This document shows positions 55,126 through 64,000 of a stretch of DNA of 64,000 nucleotides, piece by piece. Source of the stretch: Acanthochromis polyacanthus (taxonomy: Eukaryota > Chordata > Actinopteri > Pomacentridae). The position numbers and the translations under genes were made by a program. Each line of letters starts with the position of its first letter. Position 1 is the stretch's first letter. The stretch covers positions 1,399,820 through 1,463,819 of the forward strand of contig NC_067135.1 of assembly GCF_021347895.1 (NCBI RefSeq). Reading direction: 5' to 3'. The notes below the pieces were generated by a model. That model ran no database searches, was not told the origin of the DNA, and was given only the letters and a program-made list of their open reading frames with translations.

Positions 55126-55254
55126 GCACCGCGAACAACTCCAAGGAACTCCCCACGACCCCAGTAACCACCCCTAATGAGTTTTTATTTTCATGCTGCT
55201 CACCCGAGTTTTCACACGTCATTCAGTGTCGCTTTTAAAACTTGTGTGACCTCA
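55126..55254 (+). repeat. Direct repeat, copy 1 of pair
   Basis: AATGAGTTTTTATTTTCATG, TTTTCACACGTCATTCAGTG and GTGTGACCTCATGACC recur at 55485-55618 with roughly one change per ten bases. Confidence 0.85.
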
Positions 55255-55276
55255 TGACCAGGAGGTCACACGTGTT

Positions 55277-55484
55277 TCGTGTCTCGTTTTTGTTGTTTCA
55301 TGTCTCATTTTTGTCGTTTAGTGTCTCATTTTTGATGTTTTTTTGTCTAATTTTTGTTGTTCTGTATCTTATTTTGGCATTTTGTGTCATTTAGCGTCTC
55401 ATTTGTGTTGCTTTATGTCTCGTTTTTCTACTCTTTTGTCTCATTTTTGTCGTTTTGTGTCTCGTTTTTCTCGTTTTGTGTCTG
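55277..55484 (+). repeat. Degenerate TGTCTCATTTTTGTCGTTT tandem
   Basis: About ten copies of a unit of about 20 bp lying exactly between the two copies of the direct repeat. Related runs occur at 61390-61530 and 61992-62150. Confidence 0.85.
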
Positions 55485-55618
55485 GAACGCACCACGAGGA
55501 ACTCCTCATGACCCCAGTAATCACACGTAATGAGTTTTTATTTTCATGCTGCTATCCCAACTTTTCACACGTCACTCTGTGTCGCTTTAAAAACACGTGT
55601 GACCTCCTGACCGGCCTC
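55485..55618 (+). repeat. Direct repeat, copy 2 of pair
   Basis: Second copy of 55126-55254, starting AACGCACCACGAGGAACTCC. Confidence 0.85.
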
Positions 55619-56142
55619 TCACTGCGACATTATGATTCATTTATTTTTACTGCATTCATTGCATTCTGTGTTTGTGTTTTTTATTTTGGTGGAGTCGTGC
55701 TTTCGTTCTGCTGCCTTCCTTCCATATTCGAGGTGCGTTCAGGGACAGTCGGGCTGTGAAATCTTTTATGCATGAGCAGCACTTGTCGGAGAAAGCCGGC
55801 ATTTCCTGCATTTGTAGCACACGGTCCCCGTTGTCCTTTTGCCCTCGTCTTTTTTAAATTTCCTGCATTTAGTGTTTGTGATGGCTGGGTGCTTGTTTGG
55901 TTTGGTGGGGAGGACGGGGGATATAGGGCCGTTTTCATAAAGGACATTACTTAAAGAATCCTCCAGGCTGGGTCACGGTGCTCAATGAGTCTGTTTGTTT
56001 TACATCCGTGACCCGGTCGAAGCCTTTTTACTGCTTTGTCACGAGTCAACTGTTTCAGATACACCAGCGTTCTAAAGTTTGGGGTCATTCAGACAATTCC
56101 ATGTTTTGCAACACCAGTAATCACTTTTGAACGGTAGTTTAT
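55619..56142. other. Intergenic stretch
   Basis: No gene is recognised. Frames on both strands at 55672-55954 overlap and show no domain. Confidence 0.5.
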
Positions 56143-56740
56143 GTGAGTTAAAGTTGCTCTACATTAGTTAAAGTTGCTCTATAAGGAGTTGCTCTGTATT
56201 ATTTAAAGTTGCTCTAAAATGAGTTAAAATTGCTCCGTATTAGCTAAGGTAGTGTCTACAGATATGGACCCGTACCCGTAGCCCACAGGCTACGGATACG
56301 GCACTTTCCATTTGCCAGACAGATACGGACCCGTACGCGAGTCTCGCGAGTCAAGAAGCTGCTAACCACTGCAAACTGTTGAAAGGTAAGCAAAGGTTAA
56401 GGTTAGGGTTAGTGTTAGGGTCAGGTTTAGGGTCCGTACCTGTAGTACCGATGCTACGGGTCCGTACCTCCAGTGTCTACCAGGAGTCACGTGACCAGAT
56501 CTCACGTATCTGATTGGCAAATGGCAAGTACGGGTCCGTACCTCTAGCAACTACCATTAGCTAAAGTTGCTCTATATTAGTGAACGTTGCTCTATCGTAG
56601 CTAAAGTTGCTCTAGAATTCATTACAGTTGCTCTAATATTAGTTAAAGTTGCTCTATATTAGCTAAAGTTGCTCTATATTAGTGAAAGTTGCTCTATATT
56701 AGTTAAAGTTGCTCTATATTAGTGAAAGTTGCTCTAAAAG
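56143..56740 (+). repeat. 20-bp TTAGTTAAAGTTGCTCTATA minisatellite, interrupted
   Basis: Units lie at 56143-56247 and 56556-56740 and are split by an inverted-repeat element. Units alternate TTAGTTAAAG, TTAGCTAAAG and TTAGTGAAAG. Confidence 0.9.
56248..56555. mobile_element. MITE with 28-bp TIRs inserted in minisatellite
   Basis: The ends GGTAGTGTCTACAGATATGG and (complement of right end) GGTAGTTGCTAGAGGTACGG lead into a shared GACCCGTAC, giving 23 of 28 matches. Inner segments CCATTTGCCA and CAGATACG are also inverted. ATTAGCTAA (9 bp) flanks both sides, but the host array contains the same word, so the duplication length is uncertain. The core has telomere-like TTAGGG repeats (56394-56433). 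There is no coding sequence. Confidence 0.87.
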
Positions 56741-57039
56741 ACTTGAATGGTAGCGTACTTCCATGTTATCCTAAATTCGTTAAAGAACTTATTTCTCACA
56801 CCTGAAGCTTTGGCTGCTTGCTCAAATGCTCAGATGTGTTAAAAACGTTCAGAGAAATATGAAGGGTTGTCCTGGTGCGGTGCTGCTCTGCTCCCAGTGC
56901 TCCTGCTACACCTGGAACGTGTTCTGGAAGTGTTGTTCTGTAAACATAAACCTCTTAAATGATCGGTTCTGATGGCGTCCCTCTGTAAGTTCATGCAGCT
57001 TGGTGGGACAATCAAAAAACAAGATATTGTGGATGTAGT
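56741..57039. other. Intergenic stretch
   Basis: I see no gene, clear repeat or regulatory signal. Confidence 0.4.
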
Positions 57040-57300
57040 TTTTGTCGTGTTATACAAATTTTGAGTAATTCTAGACAAATTTGAACCAAAGTTTAGTCAG
57101 TCTGGACAGGTTTTGGGTCATTTTGGACAAATGTGGTTAAGAGATAACATTTGTGTGAGGACTCCTCTTCCCTTGAGTCATTTCAGAGAAGTTCTTGATC
57201 ATTTTAGACACATTTTTAGTTATTTTAGAGATGTTTTTGTACCAAAGTTTAGTGAGCTTGGACAGGTTTTGGGTCATTTAGGACAAATCTTGATTCCAGT
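57040..57300 (+). repeat. Family R3 cluster
   Basis: AGTTTAGTCAGTCTGGACAG and GTTTTGGGTCATTTTGGACA match 30370-30420. GTGAGGACTCCTCTTCCCTT matches reversed 27546-27567. Confidence 0.8.
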
Positions 57301-58461
57301 TCTTACTTTGTAAAGGTCCAACATTACAAACATGTCATAGGATCAGATTTACAAACTGAGTGTCTCTCAGCTGTAGAATAAACTTGAATAATCCCCGTCT
57401 GCTTCTTCCCGTCATGCTTTTCATTTAATTTCTTTTCCTTTGTGCATTTCTTCTCCGTTCCAGTTTTGTCTGTAACTCCAGCAGAAGATAAGCATGACTT
57501 GGACGTCCACATCAGTCAGGAAGGGAACATGCTAGTTTACTCGTGTTCCTTTACACATGTAATCACACTTAGAAGTGCTTTCTCCAGCCAGTAACAGCGG
57601 CTCGGAGTCTTTCTGAGAGAGAAATCGTATAAAAAGTGTTTATTTTTCCCTCTCTGGCCTTTGAAGGCCAACTGGATCCATATGGGCTCGGCTCTGTTTA
57701 GCTGCTGGGATTCAGACCCATAAACTGTTTTCCACATGGTCACATGGGGTCAGCAGTGCCGATTTAAACCTGTTTACAAGCAGGGCTTTACATGTTTCAT
57801 CCCGTCTTTTCCCACATCTTCACATTCAGCATGAGTTTTTAAACTATTTTCTGCTTTTATTTCTGTTTCTTCGCGAGGCTCTTTGTTTGTTTTGTCGTCC
57901 CGTATTTCTGCCAAATGTTTGGATCGACGGCTTCCAGCAGGTCACAAGTTAAACTCCTGGAAAATAATGATGCTTTTTGAGGTTATGTAATTTCTAAAAG
58001 CCTCTGGTTTTGTTTCCAATATCTCAGCGTTAAATCCGTCTTTAATGTTAATTATGGAGAATGCAAACGCCCTGAAGCCACAGTTGAGTCTCACTAAGAC
58101 ATCAACTCTTGTTTTGAAAGCTGGAAAGAGAAATCGTTTTCAGTCGGTTTTTCTCTTGTTTCATCCTTTTTCTCTTCATCTGTTTTTGGTCTTTTAAAAC
58201 AGAGAGCATTGTGGGAGTTTAGCAGCGGCGGGCACCATGACAAAGACTCCTGTGGTTGTTAATGACCTCCAACCAGAACTCATGTAATTATGGTGAATAT
58301 AAAATACTATTAATGATGAACTGATTATTTATTGATAAACCTACTGATTCTTGGTTAAAGAAGTTGTTTAGAATCTCTATTATCAGATGAAAGACTTCCT
58401 GATTAGCGTTGCTGGCAAAAGTCCAAAAGAAGATCGATCTCTTTCAAATCTCTGTGAAATG
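57301..58461. other. Intergenic stretch
   Basis: No gene is seen. 58200-58275 is the inverted relative of 17965-18015. The remainder is unremarkable. Confidence 0.5.
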
Positions 58462-58560
58462 TGAAGTCTGGAAACAGTTAGCTTAGCATCAAAGCTAAGA
58501 GGGAACAGCTAGCCTAGCTCAGTCTGAACATGAAAAAATCACCACATCTCATTTTTAAAA
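58462..58560 (+). mobile_element. Fragment of common fish interspersed repeat
   Basis: GGAAACAGTTAGCTTAGCAT, CAAAGCTAAG and GAACAGCTAGCCTAGCTCAG resemble a repeat seen widely in teleosts (from memory). Class and ends are not defined. Confidence 0.4.
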
Positions 58561-60922
58561 TGTTGTTTTAAGATGTTATGTGGACTGAAACACGAGGAAG
58601 TGTTGGTGGACTTCAGTTGACCAGAACCTCCTCATGTCTTCAGCGTTCAAACTGTTTTCTCAGTTTTCTTGTCCTCCGGAAACACAGCTGGACGTTCTTT
58701 TAACAAGACTTTGAATGGGTTCTTTCATCTTTATTTATAAAAATCTTGTTTCTAATGTGTTGGTGAACAAAGCCCAGCTTAACTTCAGGAAATCAGACAT
58801 ATTTCACATCAGCTTTGATTGCTGACCTAGAAACACTGCAGAATCGTACGTATTTCATCTTGGTGTTCATGTTTTAAAAACTTTAAACTTATTTACAGGT
58901 CTGCATGAAGTCTCAAACTTTTGAACCCAACTCAATGTTTGTCCCAGTGACAAAACACTTCAAATAGCCAGTTATGGATATTTTATGGCTGAAAGGGGTT
59001 TTAAAACTCTTGGAATATGGTTTGAATAGCTTTCATTTGTCCTTTTTACCATCTCAGTGCCAGACTGTCCTCTTCCAACTTCTCCATTTCTGGATAAATC
59101 AGAGCAGAAAAGTGACAGCAGTTGTAAGATTCTTTAATTTATACTTGAAAGTTTTCCTTATTTTGTTTTTCATTGCCATTGGTTACAAATGCTTCATGTA
59201 AGGAGCCGTTCTTCAGGCAGCTCGGTTGGTGGAACATCTCTAAGAAAACAGCCGTGAGTCCTGCTGGCTCTGGAGAAGACAGTAGACAGAGCAGAGAAAC
59301 CAGAGCTCTGGCAGATCCTCAGCAACACAACGCTGAACCACATCCAGCAGTGAATTCATTCAAATTGATGAAATTATTCATAAAGTTTGACAAACCTCAA
59401 CCCCACAGTTCCAGCCCCCATCAGGTTGTCTGACTTTTTTTTCCTAATATCTTTTTTTAACCAGTTGTGCAGTTATAAGTAGAATAGTTTAAACATGTGT
59501 TCTTATGGATGGAACAGCAGCAGTTAGAAAAGGGTTTAAATATGTGGTGATATTGGGACATATCTGAGAGACTTAACCACCCAGAACTGGCTGCTCATTC
59601 CCTCATATGTCAGAAATGCAGCATTTGTTCATTATTATCAGAAATCACATCAACATAGAATGTGTCCATTTAATTTTCAGCAATTTTTAATAATTTTCTG
59701 TTTATTCTGACAGATTTAAGTAATTTTGTTGTAATGCTGCTGACAGAGGAAGGATCGTCACATAACTCTGTATCATTCCTTGGTGGAGTAACGTCCCTTC
59801 ATTCTGTCAGAGCTCCTAAGGATCTGGATCAACAGCTTCCATCACGGCGATCTGTCTGCTCGGTGGTCCTCTCCTGTCAGATGTTTGGAGGTAGAAAAGT
59901 GTTTGTCAGTCGATGGTTTTCGTTTGTTTTCCACCACAATATTCCACGGGTGTAAAACAGTTTAGCTCCGCTTTGGTGAGAATCAGGGAATTGTTCTTCA
60001 CGTCTTTAGCAGCAATTTTTGTTGGTAAATGAGAGACAGTAGAACGGGACATGTCTGCATCTTCAAACAGAAACAGGAAGTGAATTCGGTGATGTATGTG
60101 CGTTACGTTTGCTATGATTGGTGGAACTCACGGGAGGCGGGCCAAAATTACAGAAAAAGTTGTAGTGATTGGACAACATTGCAAGGTCACGCAGAATTCA
60201 CAGAGACTGGTTGGATTTGTGTTAATTGGTGCGATCGCGAGGGACTGAAATATAAAGTTATTGTAGATAAGCTTCAGCTGATTCTGAGGGCTTTAGGTGG
60301 ATCCACTGATAATAAATGCTCATGTCTTGTACTCTGAGCTGCTCTTGATGAATGCTGAGTCTGTTTAGTTTCTCCAGAACATCCCAACGGTTCCAGCTCC
60401 ATTCTGCTGCCTCGTTTTCCCGTCTTGTGAAGATGAGCAGCCAAAGCAGACATGGTCGGCTGGAAGAACACAATCGTCCTCATTAACTCTTAATTTCTCC
60501 GTCTGCGCTCAACGATGTGATAAACGTCCACAGATGTGACGCAGTAGCAGCCTCCTAATTGGTCCATTTATCTTCCTGTTAATAGAACGTGGTGGTGGAG
60601 TCCGTCTAACCTCCGCTGGGAGACGATTGGTTTCAGATGCTGATCCTGGAGCATCCTCCAGGTTCTCAGAGAACACACGGGGATGGTCTGATGGTTGCAC
60701 ACCATTTCATCACTCTCTCCTCGGCCTGTCCTCTGGATGATCCCTCTGTCCAGGACTCTGTCTCTCTGTTCACTTTCAGACCAGATTAGTTGTTAGCAGC
60801 TGCTAAAAGTTCCCAGATAAAGGTTTAATTGGACTCTTGGGACGCAAGATGAAGCGTAATCATGCCGCTGTTTGTAATAACTCCACCCCAAGGAACATGG
60901 AAGAGTTATGTAACGATTGACG
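58561..60922. other. Intergenic stretch
   Basis: No gene is recognised. Frames at 58974-59433, 59734-59955 and 60029-60337 show no domain, splice context or codon pattern that would support them. Confidence 0.5.
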
Positions 60923-61059
60923 TTCTGTCTGTCTGTCTGTCTGTCTGCCTGTCTGCCTGTCTGCCTCTGTCTGTCTGTCTGTCCGTCTGTCCGTCTGTCC
61001 GTCTGTCCGTCTGTCCGTCCGTCCGTCCGTCCGTCCGTCCGTCCGTCCGTCTGTCTGTT
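60923..61059. repeat. (TCTG)n / (TCCG)n microsatellite
   Basis: About 34 tetranucleotides changing from CTGT through CTGC and CCGT back to CTGT. The RZ repeat follows directly, so the microsatellite may be one of its ends. Confidence 0.97.
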
Positions 61060-61388
61060 AGCATCATTACTCTAAAATGGACAAACAGATTTGGATAAAA
61101 TTTTCAGGGAAGCTCTGAAAAGATCCAAGGAACAGCTGATTAAGTTGTGGGGCTGTTTCTGATTCACCCGCTACATATTTAGGTCACGTGATCCGGTATC
61201 CGTATATAACACACACATGCAGAACACATGCCTGTGCTCAGAGCATTGTGTTTGTGGGTACGTCTATATTAAATGTGCCTGTGATTTCTGATCATCAATA
61301 ACTCATAAATAAATGCTGTATTTCTGCATATGGGCGAATGAGCAGCCTTGGAGGAGGACTGAACTCTCTGAGGGCTTTTCTTGTTACT
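61060..61388 (+). repeat. Dispersed repeat RZ, copy 2
   Basis: Matches 53948-54218 from GATCCAAGGAACAGCTGATT to TGAGGGCTTTTCTTGTT. The 70 bp before it (TTAGCATCATTACTCTAAAA, TTTGGATAAAATTTTCAGGG) resembles a fish element that commonly follows (TCTG)n tracts (memory). Confidence 0.8.
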
Positions 61389-61389
61389 T

Positions 61390-62150
61390 AAGTACAGTTT
61401 TGTTTGTTCTGCATCACATTTGTGTCATACTGTTTCTGGTTTTGGTGATTTTGCATCTCTTTGTTGCTATTTTGTCCCTTTCTGGTTGTTTTTTTGTCTG
61501 ATTTTGGTCAGTTTGTGTCTCATGTTGTTAGTTTTGTTTACAAAGTTTATACATCTGTTTGTCCATCTGTTTGCTGCACTGACGTCTTCTTTGACATCAG
61601 GTTTTTTTGGATCAGACTCACATGTTTGTACTCCACTTCCATTTCCATCCTTTATTCCTGTAGCTGGTCAGCAGATGAAGCCTTTATTTTCTGTTTCATT
61701 AATCACACAGATACCAGCGTTACGGTCGTACGGTTAGACAAAACCTCTGAGATCAATTTCTGCCACAGAATTGGACAAGCTCAGCCTCAGAGACAAAGGT
61801 TTTATTTCACTCCATCCATCTAACCTGTCGTCTTCCAGCCTCCGTGCTTTTGATAAACTTCTTCTCTTTGATTCTGGAGCTTGTGCAGGATTCCCTTTAA
61901 TGTTCTTCTAACCTCAGCCATGGACCTCTCCTCCTCCATCTGTCCATCAATCCCACCTCCGTCTCACCCCGTTATTTTACAGTTGATCCTCTTCTTTGTT
62001 TTTGTCCTTTTCTGTCTCGTTGTTGTCATTTTGTGTCTTGTTGTTGTCGTTTTCTGTCTCATTTTTGTCATTTTGTGTCTTGTTTTTGTTGTTTTGTGTC
62101 TCGTTTTTGTCATTTTCTGTCTTGTTTTTGTCGTTTCCATCCTCCAACAG
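61390..62150 (+). repeat. TTTTGTGTCTCATTTTTG-type degenerate tandems
   Basis: Two runs (61390-61530 and 61992-62150) of a unit of about 20 bp, as at 55277-55484. They are separated by ordinary intergenic sequence. Frames here (rich in F, L, V, C) are artefacts. Confidence 0.75.
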
Positions 62151-62799
62151 TTTTCCTAAAGAATGTGTAGAGCAAAGCTATGTCCTCTCTTCTAGTCTTC
62201 ATCTCTTTATCCAGCCTTGATTGAATGTCTCTCTCTACCTCATATTATCAGGATCAGACTCATTCTTTGGACTGTTTTCCATCAGTGGTCAGCAGTAACA
62301 GCTAGCTAAATATCTAGCTTCTACATTAGCATGGATTGGATCCATCAACCCGACCTCCTTCTCACCCCGTCATTTTCCAGTCCATCCTCCTCTTTCTGCT
62401 CCAGCTGGTAGAAGATAAATCTGAACCGTTCCACCACAGGAGATGATGAGATGAGCTCCAGCCCACATGTATGTTTACTGACATTAGACAGAAAATACTT
62501 TAATATCAGAGCACTCCGTCATGTGTTCATAACCACGTCTGCTTCACTTCATGAGCACCAACCACTCGTCAGATGATTTATAAACCTGTGGGGTCGATTC
62601 ATGCAACCAAAGGTTTACATACGACTATATTAGAAAAGTGTTCTGACACAAAGGAATCATCTTCTTCTATCAGCAGTTTATTTCAACGAATACAGTGATA
62701 ACAACAAATATAGCTGATAGGAGTTAAAGAGCTGATGTCTAGACATTTTCTATGGTTGTCTTGATAGTAACCCAAAACAAAACAAACTTTCTTTGGGCT
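62151..62799. other. Intergenic stretch
   Basis: I see no gene, clear repeat or regulatory signal. Confidence 0.45.
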
Positions 62800-63190
62800 A
62801 ATTTTGCTTTGTGTCTTTCTGTGGTATTTTCACCTATTTTTGGTGTAGTTTTGGCCTTTTTGTGGTAATTTTGCATCTTTCAGTGGAAATTTTGTTTCTC
62901 CTTGTGGTATATTTTCTTTTTTTGTCATGTACTTACCTAATTTTGTGAAATATTCACTTGTTTTTGTGGTGTATTTACCTCTTTTTGTGGTATATTTACT
63001 TCTTTCTGGGGTATATTTACCTCATTTTGTGTTATATTTACCTTTTTTTTTGGTATATTTACCTCTTTCTGTGGTGTATTTACCTGTTTTTTAGTATAGT
63101 TAACTCTTTTTGTGCTAATTTTGTGTGATTTTGTGGTACTTTTGACCCCTTTTTTGATTTCTTTTTGTGGTCATTTTGTAGCTTTTTTAG
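62800..63190 (+). repeat. Degenerate TTTTTGTGGTATATTTACCTC tandem
   Basis: About 15 diverged copies of a T-rich unit of roughly 20-27 bp with TGTGGTATATTTACC as the most stable part. Confidence 0.85.
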
Positions 63191-63204
63191 TTATTTTAGT
63201 TTCA

Positions 63205-63400
63205 GTTTTTACCAGAACTCAGATGTGTTTTTCCTCCTAAATGTCATGGTTTTATCTGCTGGACTGATGAAGTTCTGAGGCTCAGAAATGATGGAACAAG
63301 TCCATTTTTCCATAATTTCTGAGCCTCATCCCTTCATCTGGACCCACCTCTATGGACTTTAAGGACCTGAAACTCTGAAAATATTCACAATATGAAGGTT
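63205..63400 (+). repeat. Dispersed family R2 copy with hairpin
   Basis: Matches 9628-9785. It contains an inverted repeat, GAGGCTCAGAAATGATGGAA and TTCCATAATTTCTGAGCCTC (63277-63328), 19 of 20 paired around a 12-base loop. Confidence 0.85.
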
Positions 63401-64000
63401 TTCTTCCCTCAACACAACAAGTTACGTAAAGCGACCACAGATTTGACAAAAAAAGAGCCTAATATTTCTGTAGACATCATAAAAGTGATTGCTGTCTGCA
63501 GGTTGATGTGAGACTTCATTATTAACTGAGTGGAAAAACAAGTCTGACGCTACAAAAAGAGGCTTGTTAAGTTCAGAGGATGTCATAGAAACTTTCCTAA
63601 ATAACGGCGGCTCGTTTAAGTCAGAACATCTCCGTTTGAAGCTTAAATTGCGGCTTTCGAGCTGAAATGATTCTGGAGCGTTTATTGCCCAGAGGAAATT
63701 ACAGATGGCCGCCTCCAAGCCTTTTATCTGCTGCTCCACTTTCCTCTGGGTTCTGACAGTCGGGCCCATTGTGTCTCTGGATTCACTGATTACGGTAAAG
63801 CCCCGCCCCTCCGTCTGCGCCGTGTTGTGATTGGCTCGTTGCTGCAGATTAACGGGACGACGACAAACAAAATAACGAGGCGGTTTTCTTTAAACAGTGG
63901 CTCTGTGTTGGAAGGTTTTACCGCATGACGATGTGTAAAAACTCTACTAATGTGTCCTTAAATGTCCCAAAGGAAAGACCTGAAGACGTCCTGCACTGTA
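63401..64000. other. Intergenic stretch, possible conserved non-coding block
   Basis: 63600-63850 is high-complexity DNA (GCGTTTATTGCCCAGAGGAA, TTACAGATGGCCGCCTCC) with no coding or repeat signal. Conservation is inferred only. The 115-codon minus-strand frame over it has no recognisable domain. Confidence 0.35.

Noticed and set aside
60029..60337. 102-codon open frame with many C and W
   Set aside because: No recognisable family, no splice context. Chance frame.

Overview
The window is vertebrate nuclear DNA, most likely from a ray-finned fish. It has interrupted genes with GT-AG introns, one of them only 72 bp, and very dense microsatellites and minisatellites. Its mobile-element remains are typical of teleosts: a tRNA-derived SINE, L2-like and RTE/Rex3-like LINE tails, hAT, TTAA-type (piggyBac-like), THAP-containing and Tc1-like pieces. 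I see no bacterial-style gene organisation, no functional tRNA or rRNA gene and no CRISPR array. The species cannot be named from this sequence.

Only one protein-coding gene can be supported: the 3' end of a dysferlin gene (dysf) on the + strand. Five exons (333-432, 3182-3354, 4787-4896, 4969-5116, 5919-5975) encode the end of the last C2 domain, the juxtamembrane segment, the single C-terminal transmembrane helix and a short tail. Phases match at every junction. The last intron appears to use a GC-AG splice pair. Inside the introns lie an L2-like LINE scrap, a foldback hairpin just before one exon, and T-rich and A-rich repeats in opposite orientation around the transmembrane-encoding exons.

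From about 6 kb to 64 kb I find no credible host exon. This fits a gene desert. In other vertebrates dysferlin is followed by such a desert and then cyp26b1, so part of this DNA may be regulatory. Several high-complexity blocks (about 26.65-26.95, 32.45-33.1, 34.78-35.25, 46.56-46.83, 48.1-48.7 and 63.6-63.85 kb) are candidates for conserved non-coding elements, but only a cross-species alignment can test that.

The rest is repeats. Large tandem arrays sit at 12.65-13.62 (degenerate hairpin-forming unit), 20.04-20.96 (18 bp), 25.20-26.37 (CCAA/CCAC), 39.22-39.98 (AT-rich composite), 42.74-44.12 (TG/TGTGTTAC), 46.83-47.79 and 50.44-52.35 (29 bp), and 54.50-54.78 kb (18 bp). Mobile-element remains include a TTAA element (15480-15950) beside a THAP-domain scrap, a hAT element with TIRs, an 8-bp target duplication and a BED-finger fragment (33218-34045), a DNA element carrying a frameshifted RecQ-like helicase fragment (41911-42474), a 72-bp TTAA MITE (47882-47953), and two CpG-rich inverted-repeat elements with telomere-like cores (48723-49062, 56248-56555). 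Several dispersed repeat families recur across the window as mosaics.

The most striking observation is that both 29-bp satellite arrays are built from the part of a Tc1-like transposase gene that encodes VKHGGGSIM on the minus strand. Both end, at the same side, in the unrepeated parental sequence. This looks like a satellite born inside a transposon.
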